From positions 558,001-622,000 of the forward strand of contig NZ_JAAIVJ010000001.1 in the NCBI RefSeq assembly GCF_011008935.1: 64,000 bases of DNA. The letters are read 5' to 3'. This DNA comes from Tabrizicola oligotrophica. GTDB taxonomy: Bacteria > Pseudomonadota > Alphaproteobacteria > Rhodobacterales > Rhodobacteraceae. Position 1 is the first letter of the stretch, and the number at the start of each line of letters is the position of its first letter. Positions 24,022-35,998 of the stretch are shown one piece after another. The notes below the pieces were generated by a model, which was not told where the DNA came from, ran no database searches, and saw only the letters and a program-made list of their open reading frames with translations. The position numbers and the translations under genes were made by a program.

Positions 24022-27000
24022 TTAGCTACACCCGCTCGTTCCGCCGCAAGTGTTGCACTTCATGCAGGTGCCGTTCCTGACCAGCGTGTAGTTGCCGCAT
24101 TCGCCGCAAGGATCGCCCTCGTAGCCCTGCATCTTGGCCTTGGTGCGGGCGTCCATCGAGACGGTACCCGAGGAGATCGCCGTGGCCGAGCTCATGCCGC
24201 CCGTGGGTTGCGCGGTGTCCGGCACCAGCATGTTCAAGGCTGTCACCGGGTCGCTGCCGGCAAGCGCGGTGGCCCCGGCGGCGCTGATGCCGCCCTGAAA
24301 CACCATCAACTCTTGCGGCAGGCGCTTGCGCAGGTAGCCGGTCGAGGAGATCGACTTCAGGAGTTCCACCGATTTCGAGGCCGCCCCGTCGCTGACTTCG
24401 CCGAAGTTGCGCTTGCCCTCGTTGTCGCCGCGCCCCAGATCGTCAAAGGCGGCGCCGGTGGGTTTGACATGCGCGAGATCGGTGCGGTCAAGGTAGGAGA
24501 TCGCCAGTTCGCGGAAGATATAGTCAAGGATCGAGGTGGCGTTCTTGATCGAGTCGTTGCCCTGCACCATGCCCGCCGGTTCAAAGCGGGTGAAGGTGAA
24601 GGCCTCGACAAACTCCTCCAGCGGCACGCCGTATTGCAGGCCCACGGAAACCGCGATGGCAAAGTTGTTCATCATGGCGCGGAAGCCCGCGCCTTCCTTG
24701 TGCATGTCGATGAAAATCTCGCCCAGCCGCCCGTCACCATATTCGCCGGTGCGCAGGTAAACCTTGTGGCCGCCGACGATGGCCTTTTGCGTGTAGCCCT
24801 TGCGGCGCTCGGGCAGCTTTTCGCGGTTGGTGCGGATGATTTCCTTGACGATGATCTTCTCGACGATCTTTTCGGCCAGAACGGCGGCCTTTTCCTGCGC
24901 CGAGCCGGTGGCGAGGATTTCTTCGGCCTCTTCGTCATCCTCGATCAGCGCGGCGGCAAGCGGCTGGCTGAGCTTGGAGCCGTCGCGGTAAAGCGCGTTG
25001 GCCTTGATGCCGAGCGAATGGCTGAGTTCATAGGCCGCCAGCGTTTCCTCGATCGTGGCCGAGTTCGGCATGTTGATGGTCTTGGAAATTGCCCCCGAGA
25101 TGAAGCTTTGCGCCGCCGCCATCATGTAGATGTGCGCGTTGACCGACAGATAGCGCGTGCCCTTCTTGCCGCAGGGGTTGGCGCAGTCGAAGACATTGTA
25201 ATGTTCGGCCTTCAGGAAGGGCGCGCCTTCCAGCGTCATCGTGCCGCAAACATGGTCATTGGCGGCGTCGATCTGCGCCTTGGTAAAGCCGAGGTGGCGC
25301 AGCAGGTCGAAGGTCGGGTCGTTGAGCTTTTCCGCCGGGATGCCGAGGGTCTGGGTGCAGAACTCCTCGCCCAGGGTCCACTGGTTGAAGACGAAGCGGA
25401 TGTCGAAGGCCGAAGGCAGCGCGGCCTCGACCTTTTCCAGCTCGCGCGGGCCGAAGCCGTGGCCGATCAGCGCGGTCGGGTTGATGCCGGGGCAATTGCC
25501 GATCGAGCCATGGCCGACGGCATAGGCGACGATCTCCGCCGACTGGCTGGTGGAATAGCCGAGTTTCTCCAGCGCCGCCGGAACCGACTGATTGATGATC
25601 TTGAAATAACCGCCGCCGGCCAGCTTCTTGAACTTCACCAGTGCAAAATCGGGTTCGATGCCGGTGGTGTCGCAATCCATGACAAGGCCGATGGTGCCGG
25701 TGGGCGCGATCACCGTGGTCTGGGCGTTGCGGAAGCCGTGCTTTTCGCCAAGCGCCAGCGCCTCATCCCAGGCCGAGCGGGCCAGCGTCACAAGGGTCTG
25801 GTCGGGGCAGTTGGCGGCATCCAGCGCCACCGGGGCGACGTTCAGATCCTCATACTTGCCCTTGTTCCAGGCGGCGGCGCGGTGGTTGCTAATGACGCGC
25901 AGCATGTGGTGCTTGTTGCGCGCATAGCCGGGGAAGGCGCCCAGCTCGGCGGCCATTTCGGCCGAGGTGGCATAGGAGATGCCGGTCATGATCGCGGTCA
26001 GCGCGCCGGCCAGCGCCCGGCCCTCGTCGCTGTCATAGCCAAGGCCCATGTTCATCAGGAGCCCGCCGATATTGGCATAGCCAAGCCCCAGCGTGCGGAA
26101 GTCGTAGCTGAGTTGCGCGATTTCCTTCGACGGGAACTGCGCCATCATCACCGAGATTTCCAGCGTGACAGTCCACAGCCGCGAGGCGTGGATATAGGCT
26201 TCGGCGTCGAACTTGCCGTTATGGAAGAAGGTCAGCAGGTTCATCGACGCCAGATTGCAGGCGGTGTCGTCAAGGAACATGTATTCCGAGCAGGGGTTCG
26301 AGCCGCGGATCGGGCCATCCGCCGGGCAGGTGTGCCAGGCGTTCACCGTGTCGTGGAACTGGATGCCGGGGTCGGCACAGGCCCAGGCGGCATGGCCGAT
26401 CTGGTCCCAGAGCTCGCGCGCCGAGACGGTCTTGGCGACCTTGCCATCGGTGCGGCGGATCAGCTCCCAGGGCTGGTCGTTCTTCACCGCCTTGAGGAAG
26501 GCGTCGGTGACGCGGACCGAGTTGTTCGAGTTCTGGCCCGAGACAGTGATATAGGCTTCCGAATCCCAGTCGGTGTCATAGGTCGGGAATTCGATGCTGT
26601 CGAATCCTTGGGCTGCGTATTGCAGCACGCGGTTGGTGTAGGTGTCGGGGATCATGGCCTTTTTCGCGCCGCGGATCGCCGCTTTCAGGCCGGGGTTCTT
26701 CGCCGGATCCACCGCGTCCTCGCTCGAGCCGTCCCAGGCCCGGATCGCCGCGAAGATCTCGTTCAGCTTCTGCTCATGCATCTTCGAGCCGGCGACGAGG
26801 CTCGCCACCTTCTGCTCTTCGATGACCTTCCAGTTGATGAAGGCCTCGATATCGGGGTGGTCCATGTCGGCGATGACCATCTTGGCCGCGCGCCGCGTGG
26901 TGCCGCCCGACTTGATCGCCCCCGCCGCGCGGTCGCCGATCTTCAGGAAGCCCATCAGGCCGGAAGACTTGCCGCCGCCCGACAGTTTCTCGCCCTCACC

Positions 27001-27717
27001 GCGAAGCGAGGAGAAGTTGGTGCCGGTGCCCGAACCGTATTTGAACAGCCGCGCTTCCCGCACCCACAGGTCCATGATGCCGCCGTCGCCGACGAGATCG
27101 TCTTTCACCGACTGGATGAAGCAGGCATGCGGCTGGGGATGCTCATAGGCCGAGGCCGATTTGGTCAGCTCGCCCGTCTTGTGGTCGACATAGTAGTGGC
27201 CCTGCGACGGGCCGTCGATGCCATAGGCCCAGTGCAGCCCGGTGTTGAACCATTGCGGGCTGTTCGGCGCGGCCATCTGGCGGGCCAGCATGAAGCGCAT
27301 CTCGTCGTAATAGGCGCGGGCGTCGGCCTCGGTCGAGAAATAGCCGCCCTTCCAGCCCCAATAGGCCCAGGCGCCGGCCAGACGGTCGAACACCTGCCTG
27401 GCCGAGGTTTCGCCCACCATCCGCGCGTCCAGCGGAAGTTTGGCCAGCGCCTCGTCATCGGGGACCGAACGCCAGAGGAACTCGGGCACGCCCTTTTCCT
27501 TGACGCGCTTCAACGCCGCGGGAATGCCGGCCTTGCGGAAGTATTTCTGCGCCAGAACGTCGGACGCCACCTGGCTCCAGCCGTCCGGCACTTCGACCGC
27601 CTCGTTGCGGAACACCACCTTGCCATCGGGATTGCGGATCTCCGATGTGGTGATCTGAAACGCCATTTCGCCGTAAGCCCCGGCCTCGGCCGTAGTGAAC
27701 TTCCGCTCGATTTTCAT
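24022..27717 (-). CDS. nrdJ: Adenosylcobalamin-dependent (class II) ribonucleoside-diphosphate reductase NrdJ
   Basis: A 1231-residue protein, the long bacterial NrdJ type. The active-site motif [20 protein letters not shown] carries the thiyl-radical cysteine region with the neighbouring Asn and Glu. [15 protein letters not shown] and [16 protein letters not shown] belong to the 10-stranded barrel. The C-terminus ends with a cysteine-rich zinc-ribbon/redox tail ([17 protein letters not shown]). It makes deoxynucleotides with B12 and without oxygen dependence. The ATG at 27717 has GGAG about seven bases upstream; the frame stays open above it. Two palindromes resembling NrdR boxes lie upstream (27879 and 27961). 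No class I or III subunit genes are in the window. Confidence 0.95.
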   Translation of the reverse strand: MKIERKFTTAEAGAYGEMAFQITTSEIRNPDGKVVFRNEAVEVPDGWSQVASDVLAQKYFRKAGIPAALKRVKEKGVPEFLWRSVPDDEALAKLPLDARMVGETSARQVFDRLAGAWAYWGWKGGYFSTEADARAYYDEMRFMLARQMAAPNSPQWFNTGLHWAYGIDGPSQGHYYVDHKTGELTKSASAYEHPQPHACFIQSVKDDLVGDGGIMDLWVREARLFKYGSGTGTNFSSLRGEGEKLSGGGKSSGLMGFLKIGDRAAGAIKSGGTTRRAAKMVIADMDHPDIEAFINWKVIEEQKVASLVAGSKMHEQKLNEIFAAIRAWDGSSEDAVDPAKNPGLKAAIRGAKKAMIPDTYTNRVLQYAAQGFDSIEFPTYDTDWDSEAYITVSGQNSNNSVRVTDAFLKAVKNDQPWELIRRTDGKVAKTVSARELWDQIGHAAWACADPGIQFHDTVNAWHTCPADGPIRGSNPCSEYMFLDDTACNLASMNLLTFFHNGKFDAEAYIHASRLWTVTLEISVMMAQFPSKEIAQLSYDFRTLGLGYANIGGLLMNMGLGYDSDEGRALAGALTAIMTGISYATSAEMAAELGAFPGYARNKHHMLRVISNHRAAAWNKGKYEDLNVAPVALDAANCPDQTLVTLARSAWDEALALGEKHGFRNAQTTVIAPTGTIGLVMDCDTTGIEPDFALVKFKKLAGGGYFKIINQSVPAALEKLGYSTSQSAEIVAYAVGHGSIGNCPGINPTALIGHGFGPRELEKVEAALPSAFDIRFVFNQWTLGEEFCTQTLGIPAEKLNDPTFDLLRHLGFTKAQIDAANDHVCGTMTLEGAPFLKAEHYNVFDCANPCGKKGTRYLSVNAHIYMMAAAQSFISGAISKTINMPNSATIEETLAAYELSHSLGIKANALYRDGSKLSQPLAAALIEDDEEAEEILATGSAQEKAAVLAEKIVEKIIVKEIIRTNREKLPERRKGYTQKAIVGGHKVYLRTGEYGDGRLGEIFIDMHKEGAGFRAMMNNFAIAVSVGLQYGVPLEEFVEAFTFTRFEPAGMVQGNDSIKNATSILDYIFRELAISYLDRTDLAHVKPTGAAFDDLGRGDNEGKRNFGEVSDGAASKSVELLKSISSTGYLRKRLPQELMVFQGGISAAGATALAGSDPVTALNMLVPDTAQPTGGMSSATAISSGTVSMDARTKAKMQGYEGDPCGECGNYTLVRNGTCMKCNTCGGTSGCS

Positions 27718-27878
27718 GCCCCGTCTCCGTCCCGTGCCTGGCGGGGATTTTCCCCTGCCGTTTTGGTTGCATTTCCCCTGCCCGCAAAACACATGCCCAC
27801 CGATCCTTCCCGCGCTTGGCAAAAAGGGCCGCGCCGGTGCTCTGGCGCTGATCTGGATCGGTGACCATCTGTCCGTCT

Positions 27879-27894
27879 CCACTATATCTTGTGG
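27879..27894 (-). promoter_or_regulatory. NrdR-box-like palindrome, proximal
   Basis: CCACTATATCTTGTGG, close to the NrdR box consensus (ACACTATATnTTGTGT type), 162 bp upstream of the nrdJ start. NrdR is the ATP-cone repressor that controls ribonucleotide reductase genes. Binding is inferred. Confidence 0.7.
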
Positions 27895-27960
27895 TTTGGC
27901 GGGCGACCTCATCAAATTGTCGGAATTCCGGCCGCGCGGCAATTGGATTTTTTAACTCAT

Positions 27961-27976
27961 CCACAAGATTTTGTGC
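27961..27976 (-). promoter_or_regulatory. NrdR-box-like palindrome, distal
   Basis: CCACAAGATTTTGTGC, a second copy of the same motif type (CACAA...TTGTG), 82 bp from the first. NrdR boxes usually come in pairs, but about three helical turns apart, so this spacing is unusual. The stretch between the boxes shows no gene. Confidence 0.6.
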
Positions 27977-28144
27977 TTGACCGCAGGCCCGCCGTCTAGG
28001 GGTGGCAAGGCCTGCCGACGACGGCCTCTTGCGGCACTCCTTCACAAGCCCTGTGAAGAAAGCGCTTTTCCCTTTGGAATCGGCCTGCTTGCCGGGCAAG
28101 GCCGATGCAGACTCTGAAGCAGACCCAGCCCCGGCCGGCCCGGC

Positions 28145-28620
28145 GGTTCACCGGAATGATTCCCGCCGCGACAAGCAGAAATGCCACAACCCGCGCCAGG
28201 GTAAGCGGTTCGTCATGGAACATGAGGCCAAGGCGAATGGCGAAGGCCGCGGCCAGCGAGGGAAAACCTGCCAGCGTGGCCGTCGGGTTGACCGACAAGC
28301 GCCATGCCACAAAGCCCCCCCCGCCACGACGACCGCCCGCAGGAACGGGCCGAAGCCAAGGCTCGCCCCCAAGAGAATCGGGGCGGAGACGGCGACCCTC
28401 CAGATCCGCTGCGCCACTGGTCCCGCCACGCGCAGGCTGGTCTTGCGGGCGAGAACGGCCGTGCCCACCAGATCTTGTGTCCCGCCCCCGCAGGCCGCGC
28501 AAGAATCGCCGCTGTGCAAGGGAAAGCCAGCGCCAGTCCTGCCGCATCCAGCCCGTCCCTGCACCTCCCTGCCCGCCCACCCGCCAGCCTGCCTTGCCTC
28601 TGGTCCTGCGGCCGCTGATG
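28145..28620 (-). pseudogene. Decayed EamA/DMT-family transporter remnant
   Basis: In one minus-strand frame the segment SVNPTATLAGFPSLAAAFAI continues with a GEPLT-like segment (HDEPLTLARVVAFLLVAAGI), the typical last two helices of an EamA/DMT carrier. Upstream sequence that looks membrane-like (VAVSAPILLGASLGFGPFLR) is in a different frame, and no frame gives a full-length protein with a start. This points to at least one frameshift. The region 27977-28654 holds no other gene I can support; the opposite-strand open frames look like random high-GC frames. Confidence 0.5.
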
Positions 28621-28654
28621 GCGTAAAGCGCCGGGAGAGAAAAGGACACCGCCC

Positions 28655-29067
28655 ATGCGCGACATCATCGCCCGATGCGAGGCCAAGGGCCTGCGGATGA
28701 CCGACCAGCGCCGGGTTCTGGCGCGCGTCATCGGCGAGGCCGAGGATCACCCCGATGTCGAGGAACTCTTTGCCCGCGCCGCGGCGGTGGATCCGAAGAT
28801 CTCGCTCGCCACAGTCTACCGCACGGTAAAGCTGCTGGAAGAGGCGGGGATTCTGGACAAGCTGGAATTCGGCGATGGCCGCGCCCGCTATGAGGATGCC
28901 GAGCGCGACCACCATGACCACCTGATTGATGTCTCGACCGGCGCGGTGATCGAATTCGTCGATCCCGAAATCGAGGCCCTGCAGGAAAAGATCGCCGCGC
29001 GGCTGGGCTACAAGCTGATCGGGCACCGGCTGGAACTGCTGGCGGTGCCGCTGAAGAAGGCCAAGGC

Positions 29068-29071
<4 letters not shown>
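28655..29071 (+). CDS. Fur-family metalloregulator (Fur/Mur group)
   Basis: A 138-residue Fur-family repressor. The winged helix contains SLATVYRTVKLLEEAGILD; the metal/dimer region shows RDHHDHLIDVSTG and VIEFVDPEIEALQE, characteristic of the true Fur/Mur branch rather than Zur, PerR or Irr. In alphaproteobacteria this branch often senses manganese (Mur) while iron is left to RirA/Irr, so the metal should not be assumed. AAAGGA precedes the ATG at 28655. Its stop overlaps the GTG start of the following transporter by 4 nt, so the two form an operon. Confidence 0.92.
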
Positions 29072-31322
<2,251 letters not shown>

Positions 31323-31341
31323 GGCGCTGACGCGGCGTCAA

Positions 31342-31376
31342 GCGCGCCCGGCTCTTGACGCCGGGCGCGCATCTTG
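31342..31376 (+). terminator. Terminator of eno
   Basis: GCGCGCCCGGC (31342-31352), 7-nt loop, GCCGGGCGCGC (31360-31370), followed by ATCTTG. An alternative stem GGCGTCAAG/CTTGACGCC (31334-31362) overlaps it. The T-tract is weak. Confidence 0.65.
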
Positions 31377-31413
31377 TAATGGTATTCCCGTCCAGGTTGA
31401 ATTTTCGGGGTCT

Positions 31414-32445
31414 ATGGTCGTGACGGTTTTTATTTATGGCGGTTCCAACTCGCTTCTTAAAACAGGCTGGACTGCGGGATTACAGGAAGATTTTCCGCCC
31501 CACTCCGTAGTCAATCACTCCATCGGGGCGACTACTTCGGTTACAGCAATCTACCAGATGCTTACCAATGCCAAGATCAGGCACGAACCTGGTGATGTGG
31601 TGGTCTGGGAATATGCCCTGAATGAGGCCAACCATATTACCAAAGGGTTAGACCCTGAAATAGCGTTGGGAAATACTGAAAGATTCATCCGGGAATGTGC
31701 GCGGCGTGAATTGAAACTTGCCGCCGCGGTGTTCACACCGCTGGACCAAGAAATGGCAGAAGAACGCATGCCGTACTATTCGATGTTGCATGCGCTGTTT
31801 CAACACTATGGTATTGAAATATTTGACGTATCACAGACTTGGCGCTTGCAGAATGACGTCCCGCGAGTTCCCCGGAGACTCTATCGCAACAAGGCACATT
31901 ATGCCGATGATCCGGAAATTCGCAACTTCATCATTGCTGGCGTGAAGACGGCACTTGGCAAGGCTCAAAGGCCAATGAATGTTTCACCCTTGCGGTGTGG
32001 CCCGGGGGAACTTCATGTCGAGCTTGCCAAGACTGGCGAGCGTTTCGAGAATTCCCGCATTTCGGCGCTTGTTGCGCCTATCAATTATCGAATGGAGTTT
32101 TCGCGCAAGGGCGCTGTGGTGGGGCTTGCCGCCTTGGTTCACCCCAATTCGCGCAGCGGACTTCATGTGCGGCTTGATCGACGGAATCGCGTCGAAAGCA
32201 TGGCCAATTTTTCGACGGCGGGCGCGAAATCCATGGGAAAGCCGATCATGAAAGTATATTCGGCCGAGGCTGCAAAAAACGTCACATGGGATGTAATACC
32301 CGGAGACGTCTTGGATATCGGCCCACTGAATTCTGCTGGTCTGCTATATTCCGAAACCTCATCGCGGGGTGAGCTCAAGCGGCTGGATGAAGTACAGCCC
32401 GCGTCTTTTATCGGCGTGGTGATGGAACTGTCTGAGACAGACTGA
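31414..32445 (+). CDS. SGNH/GDSL-like hydrolase, AT-richer orphan
   Basis: A 343-residue protein whose first half resembles an SGNH hydrolase: FIYGGSNSLLKTGW gives the block-I serine, VVWEYALNEAN the block-III-like Asn, and RNKAHYADD may hold the C-terminal His/Asp. The second half (from about residue 190) is a beta-rich region without a recognised family. Base composition and codon choice are clearly less GC-rich than both neighbours (many A/T third positions), pointing to transfer from another source. In other bacteria, similar proteins sit with surface-polysaccharide genes; none are near here. Function unproven. Confidence 0.6.
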   Translation: MVVTVFIYGGSNSLLKTGWTAGLQEDFPPHSVVNHSIGATTSVTAIYQMLTNAKIRHEPGDVVVWEYALNEANHITKGLDPEIALGNTERFIRECARRELKLAAAVFTPLDQEMAEERMPYYSMLHALFQHYGIEIFDVSQTWRLQNDVPRVPRRLYRNKAHYADDPEIRNFIIAGVKTALGKAQRPMNVSPLRCGPGELHVELAKTGERFENSRISALVAPINYRMEFSRKGAVVGLAALVHPNSRSGLHVRLDRRNRVESMANFSTAGAKSMGKPIMKVYSAEAAKNVTWDVIPGDVLDIGPLNSAGLLYSETSSRGELKRLDEVQPASFIGVVMELSETD

Positions 32446-32455
32446 CAACCGGCCG

Positions 32456-33523
32456 TCAGACCGGCCGCAGCAGCCGGTCCGGCCGGAAGGGCGCAGCCTC
32501 GGGCAAGATCCCCTGCCCGGTCATTTCGGCCGCCAGCGCCTCGGCTGCGATGGCCGCCAGCGTCACGCCGGAATGCATCACCGAAAGCCAGAGCCCCGGC
32601 ACGCCCGCCACCGCGCCGATGATCGGCAGCCCGTCGCCCGGCACCGGCCGGTCGGCCTGCATCACCGTTTCGACCCGCAGGTCCTTCAGGCCCAAGAGCG
32701 CCGAAATGCGCGCCAGCGCCGCGACCGCCTGACCGAGCGGGTCGGAAAGATCGTCGCCCGCGTCCGACTGATGGAACGCCGCCGCCGGGGCCAGAAGCCG
32801 GCCGTCATCCTCTTGCCGAAGTTCCTGTTCGGGGCCGGCAAGGATATGGGCCAGCCGCAGGCCGACCGGCGCGCTGCGCAGCAGCAGGCCGGGCCGGTGC
32901 AGCATCGGCAGCGCCAGCCCGAGCGGGGCCAGCAGGTCGGGCGCGCCAAGCCCCGCCGCGATCACCACCTGATCGGCGGCCAGCGGGCCGTGGGGCGTTT
33001 CGACGCCGGTGACGCGACCCTCCGCAACCCGCAGTTGGCCGCGCACCCCGCTCAGCACCCGCGCGCCCGAGGCGGCGAGCAGCGCCCGGCTCAGCTCCGC
33101 GGCATCGACCCAGCCTTCCGTCGGAAAGAACAGCGCCTCCTCCGGCGGGGCGGTCAGGGCCGGTTCGCGCCGGGCAATCCCGGCCCGGCCGAGCCGCTCC
33201 AGCGGATAGCCCGCCGCCTCGAGACGCGCGGCGGTGGCGGCAAGCGCCTCGCCCGCCTCCTCCCACCACAGGCAGCCACTGGCCCGGTGCAGCCCCGGCA
33301 GCGCCCGCGCCAGCCGCTCATGCGCGGCCATCCCGGCAAGGCGCAGCGCGAAATGCGCCTCCGACAGCGAGAAGCTGGCGTTGATCCAGCCGAAACTGCG
33401 CCCCGAGGCCATGGCGGCGGGCAGCCCGGCCTCGACCACGGTGACGTCGCGGCCACGGCGGGTCAGCTCAAAGGCCAGCGCGGCGCCGATCAGCCCGGCG
33501 CCGATGATGGTGATCTTTTCCAT
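32456..33523 (-). CDS. FAD-dependent amino-acid oxidase/dehydrogenase (DadA/ThiO-like)
   Basis: A 355-residue DAO-family flavoprotein. It begins with the Rossmann motif [18 protein letters not shown] followed by [15 protein letters not shown]. The C-terminal FAD region shows [14 protein letters not shown] and [13 protein letters not shown]. Such enzymes oxidise D-amino acids, glycine or N-methyl amino acids. The ATG at 33523 opens the FAD motif directly; the frame above it lacks homology and the ribosome site is weak. Divergent from rluE with 55 bp between them. The substrate cannot be assigned. Confidence 0.85.
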   Translation of the reverse strand: MEKITIIGAGLIGAALAFELTRRGRDVTVVEAGLPAAMASGRSFGWINASFSLSEAHFALRLAGMAAHERLARALPGLHRASGCLWWEEAGEALAATAARLEAAGYPLERLGRAGIARREPALTAPPEEALFFPTEGWVDAAELSRALLAASGARVLSGVRGQLRVAEGRVTGVETPHGPLAADQVVIAAGLGAPDLLAPLGLALPMLHRPGLLLRSAPVGLRLAHILAGPEQELRQEDDGRLLAPAAAFHQSDAGDDLSDPLGQAVAALARISALLGLKDLRVETVMQADRPVPGDGLPIIGAVAGVPGLWLSVMHSGVTLAAIAAEALAAEMTGQGILPEAAPFRPDRLLRPV

Positions 33524-33578
33524 GCCGGCAGGCTGGCACGGCGTGGCGCGGGCGGCAAGGCCTGTGCTAGAAGGCGCC

Positions 33579-34109
33579 ATGCTGATTTGCCTGAACAAGC
33601 CCTATGACGTGCTGTGCCAGTTCACCGATGGCGAGGGGCGCGCCACGCTGGCCGATTTCGTCGGCGTGAAGGGGGTCTATCCCGCCGGGCGGCTTGACCG
33701 CGATTCCGAGGGGCTGGTGATCCTGACCGATGACGGGCGCCTGCAGGCCCGCATCGCCGACCCGCGGCACAAGATGGAAAAGACCTATTTCGCGCAGGTC
33801 GAGGGGCTGGCGGGCGAGGCGGCGCTTGCGGCGCTGCGGCAGGGGGTCACGCTGAAGGACGGCCCCACCCTGCCCGCCCGCGCCCGCGCGGTGCCGCCGC
33901 CGGACTGGCTCTGGCCCCGCGTGCCGCCAATCCGCGAGCGCAAGACGGTGCCGGACGGCTGGATCGAGCTGACCATCCGCGAGGGGCGCAACCGGCAGGT
34001 GCGCCGGATGTGCGCCGCTGTCGGGCTGCCCTGCCTGCGGCTGATCCGCTGGCGGGTCGGGGACTGGACGCTCGAGGGGCTCGCCCCCGGCAAGTGGCGG
34101 CAGGCATAA
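33579..34109 (+). CDS. rluE: 23S rRNA pseudouridine synthase RluE
   Basis: A 176-residue RsuA/RluB/E/F-type synthase lacking an S4 domain. It starts [16 protein letters not shown], has the catalytic aspartate in [17 protein letters not shown], and the RluE-typical segments [31 protein letters not shown] and [11 protein letters not shown]. RluE makes the pseudouridine at position 2457 of 23S rRNA in E. coli. The ATG at 33579 follows AAGG; the longer open frame upstream has no homology. Confidence 0.92.
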   Translation: MLICLNKPYDVLCQFTDGEGRATLADFVGVKGVYPAGRLDRDSEGLVILTDDGRLQARIADPRHKMEKTYFAQVEGLAGEAALAALRQGVTLKDGPTLPARARAVPPPDWLWPRVPPIRERKTVPDGWIELTIREGRNRQVRRMCAAVGLPCLRLIRWRVGDWTLEGLAPGKWRQA

Positions 34110-34360
34110 CCGAAGCGGCGCGGATCGTCGCGCCCCGCACGCTCGCACCGCATCCTGAGGGCGGCTGGCATCGGCAGGCCAGGGTCGACGCCGGCCTGCG
34201 CGATCATCTGGCCAAGTCACGCATCTAGCCAGGTCACGGCCGAGGGCTGTCCGACCTTCACCAGCGACCATCTGCAACGGGGCCGGCCATAACGCCGGCT
34301 TATTGTAGGGGTCACAAGATTGCATTGGCCGCCGCCGCCGCCCTGCGCTAGTCAGGGCGC
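34110..34360. other. Intergenic stretch without recognisable gene
   Basis: About 250 bp between rluE and rarD. No open frame with homology, no strong terminator. CGGGGCCGGCC and GCCGGC-rich short palindromes occur but nothing assignable. Confidence 0.5.
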
Positions 34361-35257
34361 ATGAGTGCAACATCCCCCCAGAACGTCGACACCCCCCGCG
34401 GCTTTGCCTTTGCGCTGGTGGCCTATCTCCTCTGGGGCTTCCTGCCGCTCTACATGAAGGCGCTGGCCGAGATCCCGACGCTGGAGGTGCTGGCGCATCG
34501 GGTGCTGTGGTCGGTACCGATCGCGTTGCTCATTCTGGCGGCACTTGGTCGTACCGCCGATCTGGCGGCGGCGCTCGGCAGCCCGCGGATGCTGGCAATG
34601 GCGGCCCTCACGGCGGCGCTGATTTCGGTCAACTGGGGGATCTATGTCTGGTCGATCCAGACTGGCCACGCCCTTGAGGCGGCGCTTGGCTATTACATCA
34701 ACCCGCTGTTTTCGATCTTCCTTGGTGCGGTTCTCCTCAAGGAGCGGCTGTCTGGGGCGCAGAAGCTTGCCATTGCGCTGGCGGCAACCGCGGTTGCCTT
34801 CCTGACATGGCAGGTTGGCAAGGTGCCGGTGGTGGCGCTGAGCCTGACGCTGACCTGGGGGTTCTACGCCTACTTCAAGAAGAGGCTGCCTATCGGGCCC
34901 AATCAGGGCTTCACGCTGGAGGTGATCCTGCTGCTGCCCTTTGCGCTGGGTTATGCGGTCTGGCTTGGGCTGCGGGGCGAGGCGATGTTCATGGCCTCGA
35001 CCCCCGCGAACACCGCGCTCCTGATGGGCTGCGGCGTGGTCACGGCAGTACCGCTGATGATCTACGCCAACGGGGCGAAGCTCCTGAAGCTCTCGACCAT
35101 CGGCATCATGCAATACATCGCGCCGACGATGATCTTCCTGACCGCGGTGTTCTGGTTCGGCGAGCCTTTCGACAGCGCGCGCCTGATTGCCTTCGGACTG
35201 ATCTGGGCGGCGCTGGTGATCTACACCATCTCGCTCCTGCGGCAGGCCCGGCGCTGA
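34361..35257 (+). CDS. rarD: RarD-type EamA transporter
   Basis: A 298-residue, ten-helix membrane protein of the RarD branch of the DMT superfamily. RarD-specific stretches: LWGFLPLYMKAL at the N-terminus, HRVLWSVP, SVNWGIYVWSI, ALGYYINPLFSI and GIMQYIAPTMIFL. The substrate is not known (chloramphenicol-sensitivity protein in Pseudomonas). The start at 34361 is the first ATG before homology. Convergent with phoB across a double hairpin. Confidence 0.9.
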   Translation: MSATSPQNVDTPRGFAFALVAYLLWGFLPLYMKALAEIPTLEVLAHRVLWSVPIALLILAALGRTADLAAALGSPRMLAMAALTAALISVNWGIYVWSIQTGHALEAALGYYINPLFSIFLGAVLLKERLSGAQKLAIALAATAVAFLTWQVGKVPVVALSLTLTWGFYAYFKKRLPIGPNQGFTLEVILLLPFALGYAVWLGLRGEAMFMASTPANTALLMGCGVVTAVPLMIYANGAKLLKLSTIGIMQYIAPTMIFLTAVFWFGEPFDSARLIAFGLIWAALVIYTISLLRQARR

Positions 35258-35260
35258 GCC

Positions 35261-35308
35261 TGCGAAAATCGCCCGATTTTCGCAGGGCGATTTTCGGATG
35301 AAAATCGC
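35261..35308. terminator. Double hairpin between convergent rarD and phoB
   Basis: Stem 1: TGCGAAAATCG (35261-35271) / CGATTTTCGCA (35274-35284) with a 2-nt loop. Stem 2: GCGATTTTC (35287-35295) / GAAAATCGC (35300-35308). The arm CGATTTTC is shared, so alternative pairings are possible. It works in both directions for the two convergent genes. Confidence 0.75.
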
Positions 35309-35998
35309 TCAGCCCAGCGAGTAGCCCGCGCCGCGCACGGTGCGCAGCGGGTCATCGCCGCCCGTAGCCATCAGCGCCTTGCGCAGGCGCCCGACATGGA
35401 CATCCACCGTCCGGCTGTCAACATAGATGTCGCGGCCCCAGACCCGGTCGAGCAGCTGTTCGCGTGAAAACACCCGGCCGGGGCGTTCCATCAGGCAGGA
35501 CAGGAGCCTGAACTCGGTCGGCCCGAGTTTCAGCGCCGCCCCGGCGCGCGTGACGCGATGGGTTTCGGGATCAAGCCGGATGTCCTGCCAGTCCAGCACT
35601 TCACCCGCCTGTGCGGGCCGCACGCGGCGCAGGTGGGCGCGCAGGCGGGCCATCAGTTCGGCTACCGAATAGGGCTTGATGACATAGTCGTCTGCCCCGG
35701 TTTCCAAACCGCGCACCTTGTCCACTTCCTCGGAACGGGCCGAGAGCATCAGGATCGGAATGCCCCGCGTCTCGGGCCGGGCGCGGATGCGGCGGCAGAC
35801 CTCGAGCCCGGAGACATGCGGCATCATCCAGTCCAGCAGGATCAGGTCGGGCAGGCCTTCGGCCACCCGCTCCATCGCCTCTTCGCCATTGGCGGCAGCG
35901 ATCACCTGAAAGCCCTCGGCCTCGAGGTTGTAGCGCAGGATCTCGCGCTGCGCCGGTTCATCCTCGACCAGAAGGACGCTGGGCCTTGGGGCGGACAT
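35309..35998 (-). CDS. phoB: Phosphate regulon response regulator PhoB
   Basis: A 229-residue OmpR/PhoB-type regulator. The receiver domain has the acidic pair in LLVEDEPAQRE and the phospho-accepting Asp in LILLDWMMPH; the C-terminal winged helix includes LGPTEFRLLSCLMERPGRVFSREQ (read as LGPTEFRLL and REQLLDRVWG) and VDVHVGRLRKAL. It activates pho genes at low phosphate. Start overlaps the phoU stop (TGATG). Last gene of the phoR-pst-phoU-phoB series. Confidence 0.95.
   Translation of the reverse strand: MSAPRPSVLLVEDEPAQREILRYNLEAEGFQVIAAANGEEAMERVAEGLPDLILLDWMMPHVSGLEVCRRIRARPETRGIPILMLSARSEEVDKVRGLETGADDYVIKPYSVAELMARLRAHLRRVRPAQAGEVLDWQDIRLDPETHRVTRAGAALKLGPTEFRLLSCLMERPGRVFSREQLLDRVWGRDIYVDSRTVDVHVGRLRKALMATGGDDPLRTVRGAGYSLG

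Noticed and set aside
26280-26310. Possible tRNA T-loop (GGTTCGAGCC)
   Set aside because: It lies inside nrdJ and no acceptor, D or anticodon stems are present around it.
23635-27864. Open frame of 1409 codons on the plus strand
   Set aside because: Antisense to nrdJ; no recognisable motif and composition typical of a shadow frame.
27718-27960. Cobalamin riboswitch upstream of the B12-dependent reductase
   Set aside because: I looked for the B12-box type conserved core (GCCACTG) and found none; the NrdR-type boxes explain regulation better.
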